Assembly (NCBI RefSeq): GCF_003952465.1
Contig: NZ_CP034448.1
Coordinates: 2,953,001 to 3,017,000 of the forward strand
Direction: 5' to 3'
Length of the DNA stretch: 64,000 nt
Origin: Mesorhizobium sp. M1B.F.Ca.ET.045.04.1.1
Lineage (GTDB): Bacteria > Pseudomonadota > Alphaproteobacteria > Rhizobiales > Rhizobiaceae
The translations under genes were made by a program, and so were the position numbers. This document shows, piece after piece, positions 42,601 to 49,563 of this stretch. The notes beneath the pieces were generated by a model, which worked only from the letters and a program-made list of their open reading frames with translations, ran no database searches and was not told the DNA's origin. Position 1 is the first letter of the stretch. The number at the start of each line of letters is the position of its first letter.

Positions 42601-43411
42601 GTGGACGGCGCGCAATGACGTCAAGCCAGGCGACGAAAGTGCGCCCTTGATCGCGCAGCTGGTGAACCCACTCGAATACTTTCCGACCTTCACGAACCTC
42701 GCCGACCGCTTCAATACCGACAAGAACCGGCATGCGGGCAATCATCATTGCTATGCGAGGATCTACGATCGCCTGCTTTCGCCCCGGCGTTTGTCCATGC
42801 GGCAGCTCATGGAAATCGGCCTGTGCCGCGGTCTGGCTGAAGGCAACCAGACCGAGACCCCATCCGTCGCGTTATGGCAAAGCTATTTTCCGTTCTGCCA
42901 GGTGATCGGCGTCGACCTGACGGACTTTTCGCAATTCAACAACGAAAGGTTCAAATCGTTCGTCTGCGATCAATCCAGGCCGGACGATCTGCGGGGCGTC
43001 GCGGCGAACCTAGAGGCGGGCTCTCTCGACGTAATCATCGATGACGGCAGCCATGCGTCTCACGACGAGCAGCTTACGCTGCGCGAGTTCTTCCCACTGC
43101 TCGCCGACGGTGGGTGGTATTTCATCGAGGATCTCGACTGGCAGCCGCCGGGCGAGAACTCCGCCCAGATCACGCTGACGAAAACGCTTTTGCGCGAGAT
43201 CAAGGATAATGGGCATTCGCGCTCGTTGGATCAGTTCGGAATCGGCGAGCTTGCTGATCAGTTCGCCGAAATCCTGTTCTTCGACAGTCACTATGAGTTG
43301 GATCGCGCAATGCTGCTGGGCGGCCTGGTCGCGATACGCAAACGCGGCCGAGCGGATGCGGCGGCGAGGCATCATCTCGCTTCACTTGTTGAGGAGGCGG
43401 AGTGTCATTGA
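39620..43411 (+). CDS. Multidomain enzyme: glycosyltransferase, propeller-like, second glycosyltransferase, methyltransferase
   Basis: A protein of 1263 residues. Residues 1-180: GT2-like domain (LNMIVKNEIANLQRCL, GDTGSNDGS, FDDADMEL). About 185-310: TPR-like helices. About 390-690: Trp/Asp-rich beta repeats resembling a propeller. About 770-960: a DXD glycosyltransferase of the GT32/capsular type (YAVLYEHGGLWMDSDIV). About 1030-1250: a class I methyltransferase-like end (LMEIGLCRGLAEG, LDVIIDDGSHASHDEQ, YFIEDLDW). All four active centres look intact. It should be cytoplasmic and could build and methylate a short glycan on protein or lipid. The next gene starts inside its last codons. Confidence 0.85.
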   Translation: MTNGKRLCLNMIVKNEIANLQRCLVAVADYIDCWVIGDTGSNDGSQDFIRSFFADRNLPGELHEFPFHNFEQARNEALDRAYASALNYDYLLFDDADMELMVEDAGFRQWLDAPGYRMLQRSGSDLAYWNTRLVRREAGARYHGVTHEYIDVPGGVEELRGVWYKDHATGSNRVDKFERDIRLLLEALEKDPENHRYWFYLAQSYRDAGRTPEAAVAYAKRAAMGGWDEEAWNARLQEARCLRKLGDDAGFIRQSLAAFDQRPKRAEPLYDLARFYREKGMNDASVLFSEAGLAIKRPEQDILFLEDFVYTTGLWEEHAIAANYASDPVRKDRGFAACNWLALDRMIADGPRDLARSNLFFYLRPAKEEMPSFSARPVGFTAPDGYRMSTPSVTRWGDEIVLLQSSVAEPRAQYDTPKGTPNHARNFLLRLSNELEVESSREILRSADLPQPAYDLGLGCEGVRLIAWQDRLWAVACARTEADDRPEPVIACIDQSGPGPHHMTDWRVLRPTGAKVQADNWMPLVKSAGIDIEQEQLQFIAASDPIGLFDGEGRTISQTAPAVATDQFRGGTQAIAFEGGWLALVYETRAKPNDARQYRQHRFVWFDGAGHLAKVSRPFFFDRTGIELAAGLAWHPDEKRLLISYSVDDTQPWIAIIDGTEVGRTLKDVDRPSPVMADPGLMPASPSSNPQRDFPPYEVPASETRTELSGDRVDRGKSSMGGNSICSGSAKSSEEIFHKLAPFLHDVDHALQRRERSRRFDERIARFVGDDTALPQINCFYEVMSEKTEHRTLIAATSSMRSAGHPVRVWSYSPHKLEFLAIHGIEIRSADDVMPRALFERIVAGSEIRYFSDIFRYAVLYEHGGLWMDSDIVLLRPFAFHGDHFFNLQWRGSHKGHLVCGNVIYAKPYSRHLRALYEISIQRFHDARGKEFGDIGPKLLSDYIASEDGADLRDAVFSPMFFNAIDWTETELFDKPISELADYLNDDRVFGIHLWTARNDVKPGDESAPLIAQLVNPLEYFPTFTNLADRFNTDKNRHAGNHHCYARIYDRLLSPRRLSMRQLMEIGLCRGLAEGNQTETPSVALWQSYFPFCQVIGVDLTDFSQFNNERFKSFVCDQSRPDDLRGVAANLEAGSLDVIIDDGSHASHDEQLTLREFFPLLADGGWYFIEDLDWQPPGENSAQITLTKTLLREIKDNGHSRSLDQFGIGELADQFAEILFFDSHYELDRAMLLGGLVAIRKRGRADAAARHHLASLVEEAECH

Positions 43412-44505
43412 AAGTCGCGGTCTATACCATCGCCCTGGACGAAGCGGCAAATGTTGAGCGCTGGGCGGATTCGGCCGTCGACGCCGACTACCGGATGGTG
43501 GTCGATACGGGTAGCACCGATGACACCCCAGCACGGCTCACCGCGAGGGCCGTTACGGTGCACAAGATTGCAATCCGCCCGTGGCGCTTCGACGACGCGC
43601 GTAATGCTGCCATGGCGCTACTCCCCGATGACGTCGACGTATGCTGTACGATGGACATGGACCGGTTTCTCGAGCCCGGCTGGCGACAGAAGCTCGAGGC
43701 AGCCTGGACTTCGGAGACCACGGCGCTCTATTGCCAGACGATATACAGACCGAGTGTCGACGACCCGACGCCGCTGCGAAGTTGGCCGACGAAAAATTTT
43801 CATCACCGCTGGGGATATCGCTTCGCGCGCCCGGTCCATGAGGCCCTGGTTTTCACTGGAGAAAGGGAAGTCACCACCAGTTGCGCCGACATAAAGATGT
43901 TTGAAGTGCAGGACCACTCCAAGCCGACGCGGAGCAATTACCTGCCGCTGATGGAAGTCGCGCACAAGGAGGATCCCGACGACGCGCAGATCTGCTTCTG
44001 GCTCGGACGAGATCTGATGTGGGCCAATCAGCAGGATCGGGCCGTCGAGCTGCTCGAGCGTTATCTCGCCTTGCCGACAAGTACGTGGGGCGAGGAACGA
44101 TCAGAGGCGATGCGTTGCATCGCACGCATGCGGCCAGAGCAGAGATTGGCTTGGCTGGACAAGGCGCGAATGGAAGCGCCGCACCGCCGAGAGATTTGGC
44201 TCGACCTGGCCGAGGAGTTCCACGGCAAGGCCGATTGGCTGAACCTGTTTTGGGCTTGCACAAACGGCATCGAAAATACACATCGTACTGGAAGCTACTT
44301 GGACGACGCGAATTGCTGGGGCTTTCGGCTATATGACCTCGCCGCGATCGCATCGTGGCATTTGAACGCAATGGATCGTGCGGTGGTGTGGGGACAAAAG
44401 GCGCTCGAGCTCGACCCGGCAAATCAGCGGCTCCAGAGCAACCTCGATTTCTTCCTGGGTGGGCGGGTGCAGGAGCGAACGAGTGGCGACGGCAGCAAAC
44501 AATAA
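43402..44505 (+). CDS. GT2-like glycosyltransferase with TPR tail
   Basis: A protein of 367 residues starting at GTG 43402, preceded by GAGGAGGCGGA and overlapping the previous stop by ten bases. The GT-A domain has VVDTGSTDDTP and the DxD-like MDMDRFLEPGW. Residues about 195-350 are TPR-like helices. The domain order copies the N-terminal part of the preceding giant enzyme, so the two probably arose by duplication and may act in turn on the same glycan. No membrane segments. Confidence 0.85.
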   Translation: MSLKVAVYTIALDEAANVERWADSAVDADYRMVVDTGSTDDTPARLTARAVTVHKIAIRPWRFDDARNAAMALLPDDVDVCCTMDMDRFLEPGWRQKLEAAWTSETTALYCQTIYRPSVDDPTPLRSWPTKNFHHRWGYRFARPVHEALVFTGEREVTTSCADIKMFEVQDHSKPTRSNYLPLMEVAHKEDPDDAQICFWLGRDLMWANQQDRAVELLERYLALPTSTWGEERSEAMRCIARMRPEQRLAWLDKARMEAPHRREIWLDLAEEFHGKADWLNLFWACTNGIENTHRTGSYLDDANCWGFRLYDLAAIASWHLNAMDRAVVWGQKALELDPANQRLQSNLDFFLGGRVQERTSGDGSKQ

Positions 44506-44540
44506 CTCAATTACGACAAGTGTCGCGCGAGATCGCTGAG

Positions 44541-45404
44541 ATGGTCGAATATATTGTCGACGAACTTGGCCGCCTCGTAGAAGTTCCTGTATTTAGGCCA
44601 GTGATTTATACTTCGGTATATGGTTCTGAGCTTTACTACGATTGCCTCAGGATATTCCTGCTCTCTCTCGAAAAATACGGAAATTACCGCGGCAGCATCA
44701 AAATAGCCTCCGATCGCACCCTGGACCAGGTTCTGGAATATGTCCCTAATTCGGCAAAAGAGAGGGTCCTTCACACCTCGATCAATCACGGAAATTGGAT
44801 GCAAAGGTATAACGTTGAAGCTTTAGGTCTGCATGATTTCTCTCCCATACTTCATATAGACAGCGATATCGTTGTGAATCGAGATATCAATCAACGTCTT
44901 CACGCGATCTGTTCTCGGCGGCAAGTTTGCGTAACCACAGAAGTGGAGACATATCCCGAGTTAGCGCAGCAGAAGATTGCGCAGCTTCCCGATCAGCGTC
45001 GTATCGGCAACTGGTGGGGCCTTGAAATATTACGGTCGGACCCATCATGCTCCGAAGCCTTTCTTCCGTTGGTCAACGGGGGCATTATGGGGTTTAGTGA
45101 TCATTCGGTGTTTTCTTTAACATCGCTGCTAGTCGCCGAGTTGTACAAGGCTCCCGCTCACGCCGCGGTTGCGGAATGGTTCGGAGATCAACCTTTCTTA
45201 AATTACGTTCTGGTGAAAACAAAACTTGGAGAATACGATATCTTCGGGAACGCCTGTAGCTTTTCTGGGTCATCCACGCCATTGCCTCAAGAGAGGCTTG
45301 GATTTGCCCATTTCCTGTGGGCCAGAGATGCAGACAAGCCGAAGATCATGAAAGAATATTTCAATTACTTAACTGAGGAACCCTCGGCAGTAATAAAGGA
45401 ATAA
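44541..45404 (+). CDS. GT-A glycosyltransferase (GT8-like), AT-richer gene
   Basis: ATG 44541 gives 287 residues; GTG 44520 is an alternative, and neither has a strong ribosome-binding site. The DxD motif is in FSPILHIDSDIVVNRDIN (107-109), with VNGGIMGFSDH and WFGDQPFLNYV as later active-site elements, a pattern like GT8 or galactosyltransferase-type enzymes. Base composition is clearly lower in GC than in the flanking genes, suggesting later acquisition. It ends 26 bases before the convergent FkbM gene. Confidence 0.8.
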   Translation: MVEYIVDELGRLVEVPVFRPVIYTSVYGSELYYDCLRIFLLSLEKYGNYRGSIKIASDRTLDQVLEYVPNSAKERVLHTSINHGNWMQRYNVEALGLHDFSPILHIDSDIVVNRDINQRLHAICSRRQVCVTTEVETYPELAQQKIAQLPDQRRIGNWWGLEILRSDPSCSEAFLPLVNGGIMGFSDHSVFSLTSLLVAELYKAPAHAAVAEWFGDQPFLNYVLVKTKLGEYDIFGNACSFSGSSTPLPQERLGFAHFLWARDADKPKIMKEYFNYLTEEPSAVIKE

Positions 45405-45430
45405 GGGCAGTCTACAGCCCAACATGTCGA

Positions 45431-46678
45431 TCAACGGCGCAGCACCACGATGTAGTCACCGGAGAGACCGAGATGGATCGAGTATCCTTCCAGGATAAGC
45501 TTTCGTATCATGGCGTCCGTTGCGGCCTCTCCCGATTCTCTGCAATGTGTCTCTAAGATAATCAATTGGATGCCCGACAAATCCGCCTGCTCCAGGAGCT
45601 CGATCTCTCCGCCTTCAATGTCACAGATCAAAACATTTGCCGCATGGGCTCTTATTTCATCTTCAAGACAGTAGACGGGGATTCGCACTGTTTTGATAAT
45701 TCCTGGAGAGTCAGGAGAGGCATCAAGTCTAGAAGACCAGAAAGCTTTATCGATATAGAAATCTACTGTCTCACCAACTCCGGCCGCCTTTCGCCGATTT
45801 TTCAACACCCCGTGTCGCGAAGTGATCTGGGAAAGGCTATTCCGGCTGAAGTTTTGCCGAGCGTCCTCGACGATGTCGGGATTGGCGTCGAAGGTTAGGA
45901 CGTTTTCGGGGTCGACGATCAGCGCAGCCGTCATTGACACGATCCCGATGGCGGTTCCCGCCTCAATAACGCGGTCTGAGGGGCGAACCAGTTCGGCGGT
46001 TAGCTGCCGCTCGCGACGCTCATAGGAACCGTTATCGAGGGAAGCTACGATGGGCGCCGCATAGTTGCCGGTGTCGACGAACACGTTAAACCCGTCAATG
46101 GTCGAAATGTGTCCTTCTCGACCATCGGGGATAATCCACCGCTCACGCTCCGCGCGGGCCTCGTCATCCGCTATTCGCTCACGAATGTCCGGGTCGAAAG
46201 GAGCACCAAAAACTTGGCATTCGTTAAAATGCAGCCATCCCCAACCTTCAAGTTGCACCCTTACGAATCGGGCCGGTTGATCACCACGGATTTCGGCGAC
46301 ATATGGGCGGAGATCACTGTCGCCGAACACCGTGCCGTCGATTTTCCTGTAAAAAGTCACCCAGCGATGGCCGTCCAGTGACCTCAATATGCTGAAATGC
46401 CTCAGCCTCTGCGCTTCATGCTGCCGATTGTAGATGACAATCCGGCGGATAAGGAATTCCTCTCCTAGGTCGACCTGCCACCACGGATTCTGCTCCCTAT
46501 CGGTGTGAAACCCCATCTCGCCAGAAATGTTGCCGTTGTTCGCACCTCTGGCGTCTTCCTCAGGCAGGGGGCTGGACGACCACTCCGAGGTTGAACTCTG
46601 TAACGCGGGCTTGTTCATTGCAAGGTTGATCACGTAAACTCCCCCTTCAACCCTCAGCGGCGCTTTCTTGCCCGACAT
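45431..46678 (-). CDS. F5/8C carbohydrate-binding domain fused to FkbM methyltransferase
   Basis: A protein of 415 residues. Residues about 18-160 form a discoidin (F5/8 type C) module: NKPALQSSTSEWSSSP, NPWWQVDLGEEFLIRRIVIY, RFVRVQLEGWGWLHFNECQV. Residues about 200-410 are an FkbM methyltransferase (DRVIEAGTAIGIVSMTAAL, VLICDIEGGEIELLEQADL, ILETHCRE). FkbM enzymes O-methylate sugars. A discoidin module would tether it to glycan. No signal peptide is visible. Convergent to the glycosyltransferase run, so a tailoring role on the same glycan is likely. Confidence 0.88.
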   Translation of the reverse strand: MSGKKAPLRVEGGVYVINLAMNKPALQSSTSEWSSSPLPEEDARGANNGNISGEMGFHTDREQNPWWQVDLGEEFLIRRIVIYNRQHEAQRLRHFSILRSLDGHRWVTFYRKIDGTVFGDSDLRPYVAEIRGDQPARFVRVQLEGWGWLHFNECQVFGAPFDPDIRERIADDEARAERERWIIPDGREGHISTIDGFNVFVDTGNYAAPIVASLDNGSYERRERQLTAELVRPSDRVIEAGTAIGIVSMTAALIVDPENVLTFDANPDIVEDARQNFSRNSLSQITSRHGVLKNRRKAAGVGETVDFYIDKAFWSSRLDASPDSPGIIKTVRIPVYCLEDEIRAHAANVLICDIEGGEIELLEQADLSGIQLIILETHCRESGEAATDAMIRKLILEGYSIHLGLSGDYIVVLRR

Positions 46679-46798
46679 CCGATGCCGCTGGGGAATGATA
46701 CGTCATGTTCATGCCGCAATCGATATCTTCGTTCGCGACGTTGGCGTGCGGATCGAAATGGCAATCCAAGATCGGGAGCTCGGGACCCAGGAATCCAA

Positions 46799-47713
46799 GT
46801 GCGGCGAAGAGATTTCGTTACACTGTTTGCAGGCACAGCGGTCGGCAGCGGGTTCTCAGTAGCATTGACCCGGTCGGGGAGCGCGGGCACAAACGATGCG
46901 GTGTCACCTCTCGCTGCTCCCGCCACCCTCCTCACCGCGCCAATCGAGCTCGCGGGCGATTGGGGTCACATGCTTCCGCGCGCGGCTGAACAGGTCGTCG
47001 AGCGCATGCGGCACGCCAGTCTGGATGGCATGCGCCTCCTTTCCGATCGCCAGCCTGTGCGACTTCGCGTCGACGAGCACAGCTCCGGGCAGCCGGCGAT
47101 CTGGCTGCATCCTGACGCTAGCAGCATGGCGTGGATCATTGTCGACATCGGCGAACGGGACTGGTCGAAGCTTGCCTACCAGTTCGGCCATGAACTCGGC
47201 CATGTGCTTGCCAACAGCTGGCAGGCCGATGCCAAGCCGGCACCTCCCTGCCAATGGTTGGAGGAAGCCATGGTGGAGGCCTTCTCACTGCGAGGCCTGG
47301 GACGCCTGGCGAAAGACTGGAAACAGAACCCGCCCTTCGCCGGTGATAACGCTTTCGGCGATGCCATTGCCGAATATCGCGAGAACATCATCAAACGCTA
47401 TACCGCGCTCGCCGAGAGCCAAGGACTTACCCGAGATGCTGCGACGTGGTTCGCCGACCATAGAAGCGAGATCGAAATTCCGGGTCTCAATCCGTTCGCG
47501 CAAGCAATGTGCCTGACCATTCTCGCAAAATACGAACAAGTTCCCGATTGCATTGAGGCGCTTGGCGCGCTCAACCGCTGGCCTGGCCGCAGCGGAATTC
47601 CAGCCGGTGATTATCTGCAGCGTTGGAAAACCAGCTGTGCAAAGTTGCGCGCGTCACCTCAGTTGCCGCTCTACCTAGGCGAACTTTTGGGGATTGTGCC
47701 CCGCATTAAGTGA
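46799..47713 (+). CDS. Exported zinc metallopeptidase-like protein (HELGH)
   Basis: GTG 46799 with AGGAAT upstream gives MRRRDFVTLFAGTAVGSGFS, a twin-arginine-like signal, and 304 residues; the open frame further upstream is Arg/Cys-rich and out of character. FGHELGHVLANSW contains the HExxH zinc motif, with WLEEAMVEAFS 30 residues on offering the third ligand Glu, an arrangement like gluzincins. It is probably periplasmic. It is divergent from the FkbM gene; it might process surface proteins, but no partner is shown by sequence. Confidence 0.75.
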   Translation: MRRRDFVTLFAGTAVGSGFSVALTRSGSAGTNDAVSPLAAPATLLTAPIELAGDWGHMLPRAAEQVVERMRHASLDGMRLLSDRQPVRLRVDEHSSGQPAIWLHPDASSMAWIIVDIGERDWSKLAYQFGHELGHVLANSWQADAKPAPPCQWLEEAMVEAFSLRGLGRLAKDWKQNPPFAGDNAFGDAIAEYRENIIKRYTALAESQGLTRDAATWFADHRSEIEIPGLNPFAQAMCLTILAKYEQVPDCIEALGALNRWPGRSGIPAGDYLQRWKTSCAKLRASPQLPLYLGELLGIVPRIK

Positions 47714-48238
47714 CGCGTGGCCCGGCCGGCCTTTGCGATCGTTTCTGGAACGGTATGGGATGTGTGGTTTCCTTGATGGCCAGATCGAGAATGCCTCATC
47801 AGCGAAGGACAACCGCGAGGCCCCGGACCTGAGCATGCCCGTGACGCCAAGCAAATAGTGGGTATTCGCTTCGCGCGGTGCAATATCCACTCGCTACCAA
47901 AGCCGCTCGACTTGCGGAGGTGATCGGCAACGCAGACAAAAGATGCGCTGCCAGAAATGCGGGATAGCGCAGCTGAGCCATGCCACGGGAGGGCATGCGC
48001 ACACGATCGGCTTCCGGTGGTCAGTAGAACTTCGCTTGGAGACGGGGGTAGTTGGCGGGATGAATGGGCGGCTAGCTAGCCGCAATACGGGAGCGGCCCG
48101 GCAGCCTTTGTGTTGCATGCTGGCCACCGGGCCTAACCGGGAGGGCTTAGCAGGGGTAGTTGGCTAAGGGGCACCGGCTAACGAATGAACATACGCTCCT
48201 GCTAATATACATGAAACGCATCCCTAACGACGAAGGGG
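47714..48238. other. Region without recognisable genes
   Basis: About 525 bases between the metallopeptidase and the recombinase remnant. Frames on both strands are short and carry no recognisable motif. Probably decayed insertion-associated DNA. Confidence 0.4.
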
Positions 48239-48896
48239 CTACCGATGTCGATCCAACCGCGCGATGGAGTTGCCGCGACGAGATCGGATCGGTGCAACTG
48301 CGCCCCGGGAACAGCCAGCCATCAGCATCACCCCGCGACGCCTGCCTTCGCGCCACCACAGCCACAGCAGCTCCAAGGGTTGCGGCGAGAGCATGGCGTT
48401 GCGATCCTTGCGTCCTTTGCCCTGTTCGACGCGGATCAGCATGCGTGTGCCCTCGATATCATCGACCTTGAGGTGCGCGACCTCCGACACGCGCAGGCCC
48501 GCGCCATAGGCGACACCGAGCGCGGCCTTGTACTTGACGCCAGGTGCTGCTTCGAGCAGCCGCGCCGCACCTCCGGCAGCTTGCGTGGATGGCGCATGAT
48601 CACCGGCACACGGGCCAGATCCCGCCGCTTCAGCGTCACCGGGAACAGGAACCGCAACGCCGAGACCGCGCCGTTGATGGTCGCAGACCCGACGCCGTTC
48701 TCATGCTGATACAACTGGAAGCGGCGGATGTCCTCGGGCGTCGCAGTATCGGAAGAGCGTCGGAGGAGGCTGCGAAGCGCCGGACGTGACGAACGTAGTC
48801 CTGCTGGGTATGGGAGCCTGGGCCCCGCATGAGCATGTCTTGCTGAATGCGCTGGCGAAGAGGCGGGGTCGGTGCGTCGGTCGACAGGGTGTCCAT
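48239..48896 (-). pseudogene. Tyrosine recombinase remnant (integrase family), frameshifted and truncated
   Basis: Three minus frames in order give an integrase: MDTLSTDAPTPPLRQRIQQD and SHTQQDYVRHVRRFAA; then ATPEDIRRFQLYQHENGVGS and ALRFLFPVTLKRRDLARV; then SEVAHLKVDDIEGTRMLIRV with EQGKGRKDRNAML. A further frame adds GWLFPGR and SSRQLHRAV before similarity ends, so the catalytic HxxR-Y part is missing. The type is that of recombinases linked to IS91-like elements. It marks an old insertion site. Confidence 0.75.
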
Positions 48897-48903
48897 GGCG
48901 AGT

Positions 48904-49194
48904 TCCTCTCGTTGAAGGAACTGCCATGCCGGGCCGCCATTCTCGACGGCGAGGTGATTGTGTCAGGCGAGCAGGGTACGCCCGATTCCCCCTGTGCTGG
49001 AAGTTGCGATCTGGAACGAGCTGAGCCGGCTGGTATTCGTCGCGTTCGACATCCTCCATCTCGACGGTTGCAATCTTGCTCCCTGGCCCTTGCTGCAGCG
49101 CAAGCAAGCGCTGCGTCAATTGGTTGAGCCTGGCGCCGGCAAGATCCAATGCAGTGAGCATTTTGAGGGCGACGCACTGGTGAGACAGGGCTAG
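48904..49194 (+). pseudogene. Internal fragment of an ATP-dependent DNA ligase (LigD-like)
   Basis: LPCRAAILDGEVIV, then after a frame change LEVAIWNELSRLVFVAFDIL and HLDGCNLAPWPLLQRKQALR, match the middle of the nucleotidyltransferase domain of LigD-type ligases (LDGEVIV and FDILHLDG motifs). Neither the adenylated Lys region nor the C-terminal OB part is present. It lies next to the recombinase remnant, consistent with disruption by insertion. Confidence 0.68.
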
Positions 49195-49383
49195 ATGGCG
49201 TCATTTCGAAACGCGCCAATAGCCGGTACCGAAGCGGACCGTCTAAAACACGGCTGAAGTCAAATATTCGATAAAGCCGATTTCGAATTGCGAAGCTGGT
49301 GGTCCCGCGTGGGCAGCGAACGCCGCTCGGCCCCGTGGGTCGCAATAGTTCGAATCGCGGCCGACGCCTGCGCCAATTTCTGT

Positions 49384-49404
49384 AAATTACTAATTTAGTA
49401 ATTT
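49384..49404. promoter_or_regulatory. AT-rich perfect palindrome upstream of the GGDEF-EAL gene
   Basis: AAATTACTAA, one T, TTAGTAATTT form a perfect 21-base dyad, about 160 bases before the GGDEF-EAL start in an otherwise high-GC region. A related TTAGTAAATTAG lies at about 39213 before the glycosyltransferase operon. It is a candidate binding site for a shared regulator. Confidence 0.5.
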
Positions 49405-49563
49405 TTAATTAATGTTGATCGTGTTGATAGGGGGTCACGCATTGCGACTACCCTGCAAACGGCCCTTGTTAAGAAAGCAAGTTGAAAGTTTGCCAAGTTT
49501 GGCGGTTATGCTATTTCTAAACTAAGGGGGAACGCATATTGGCACCGCCTATGGAGGTCGCAC

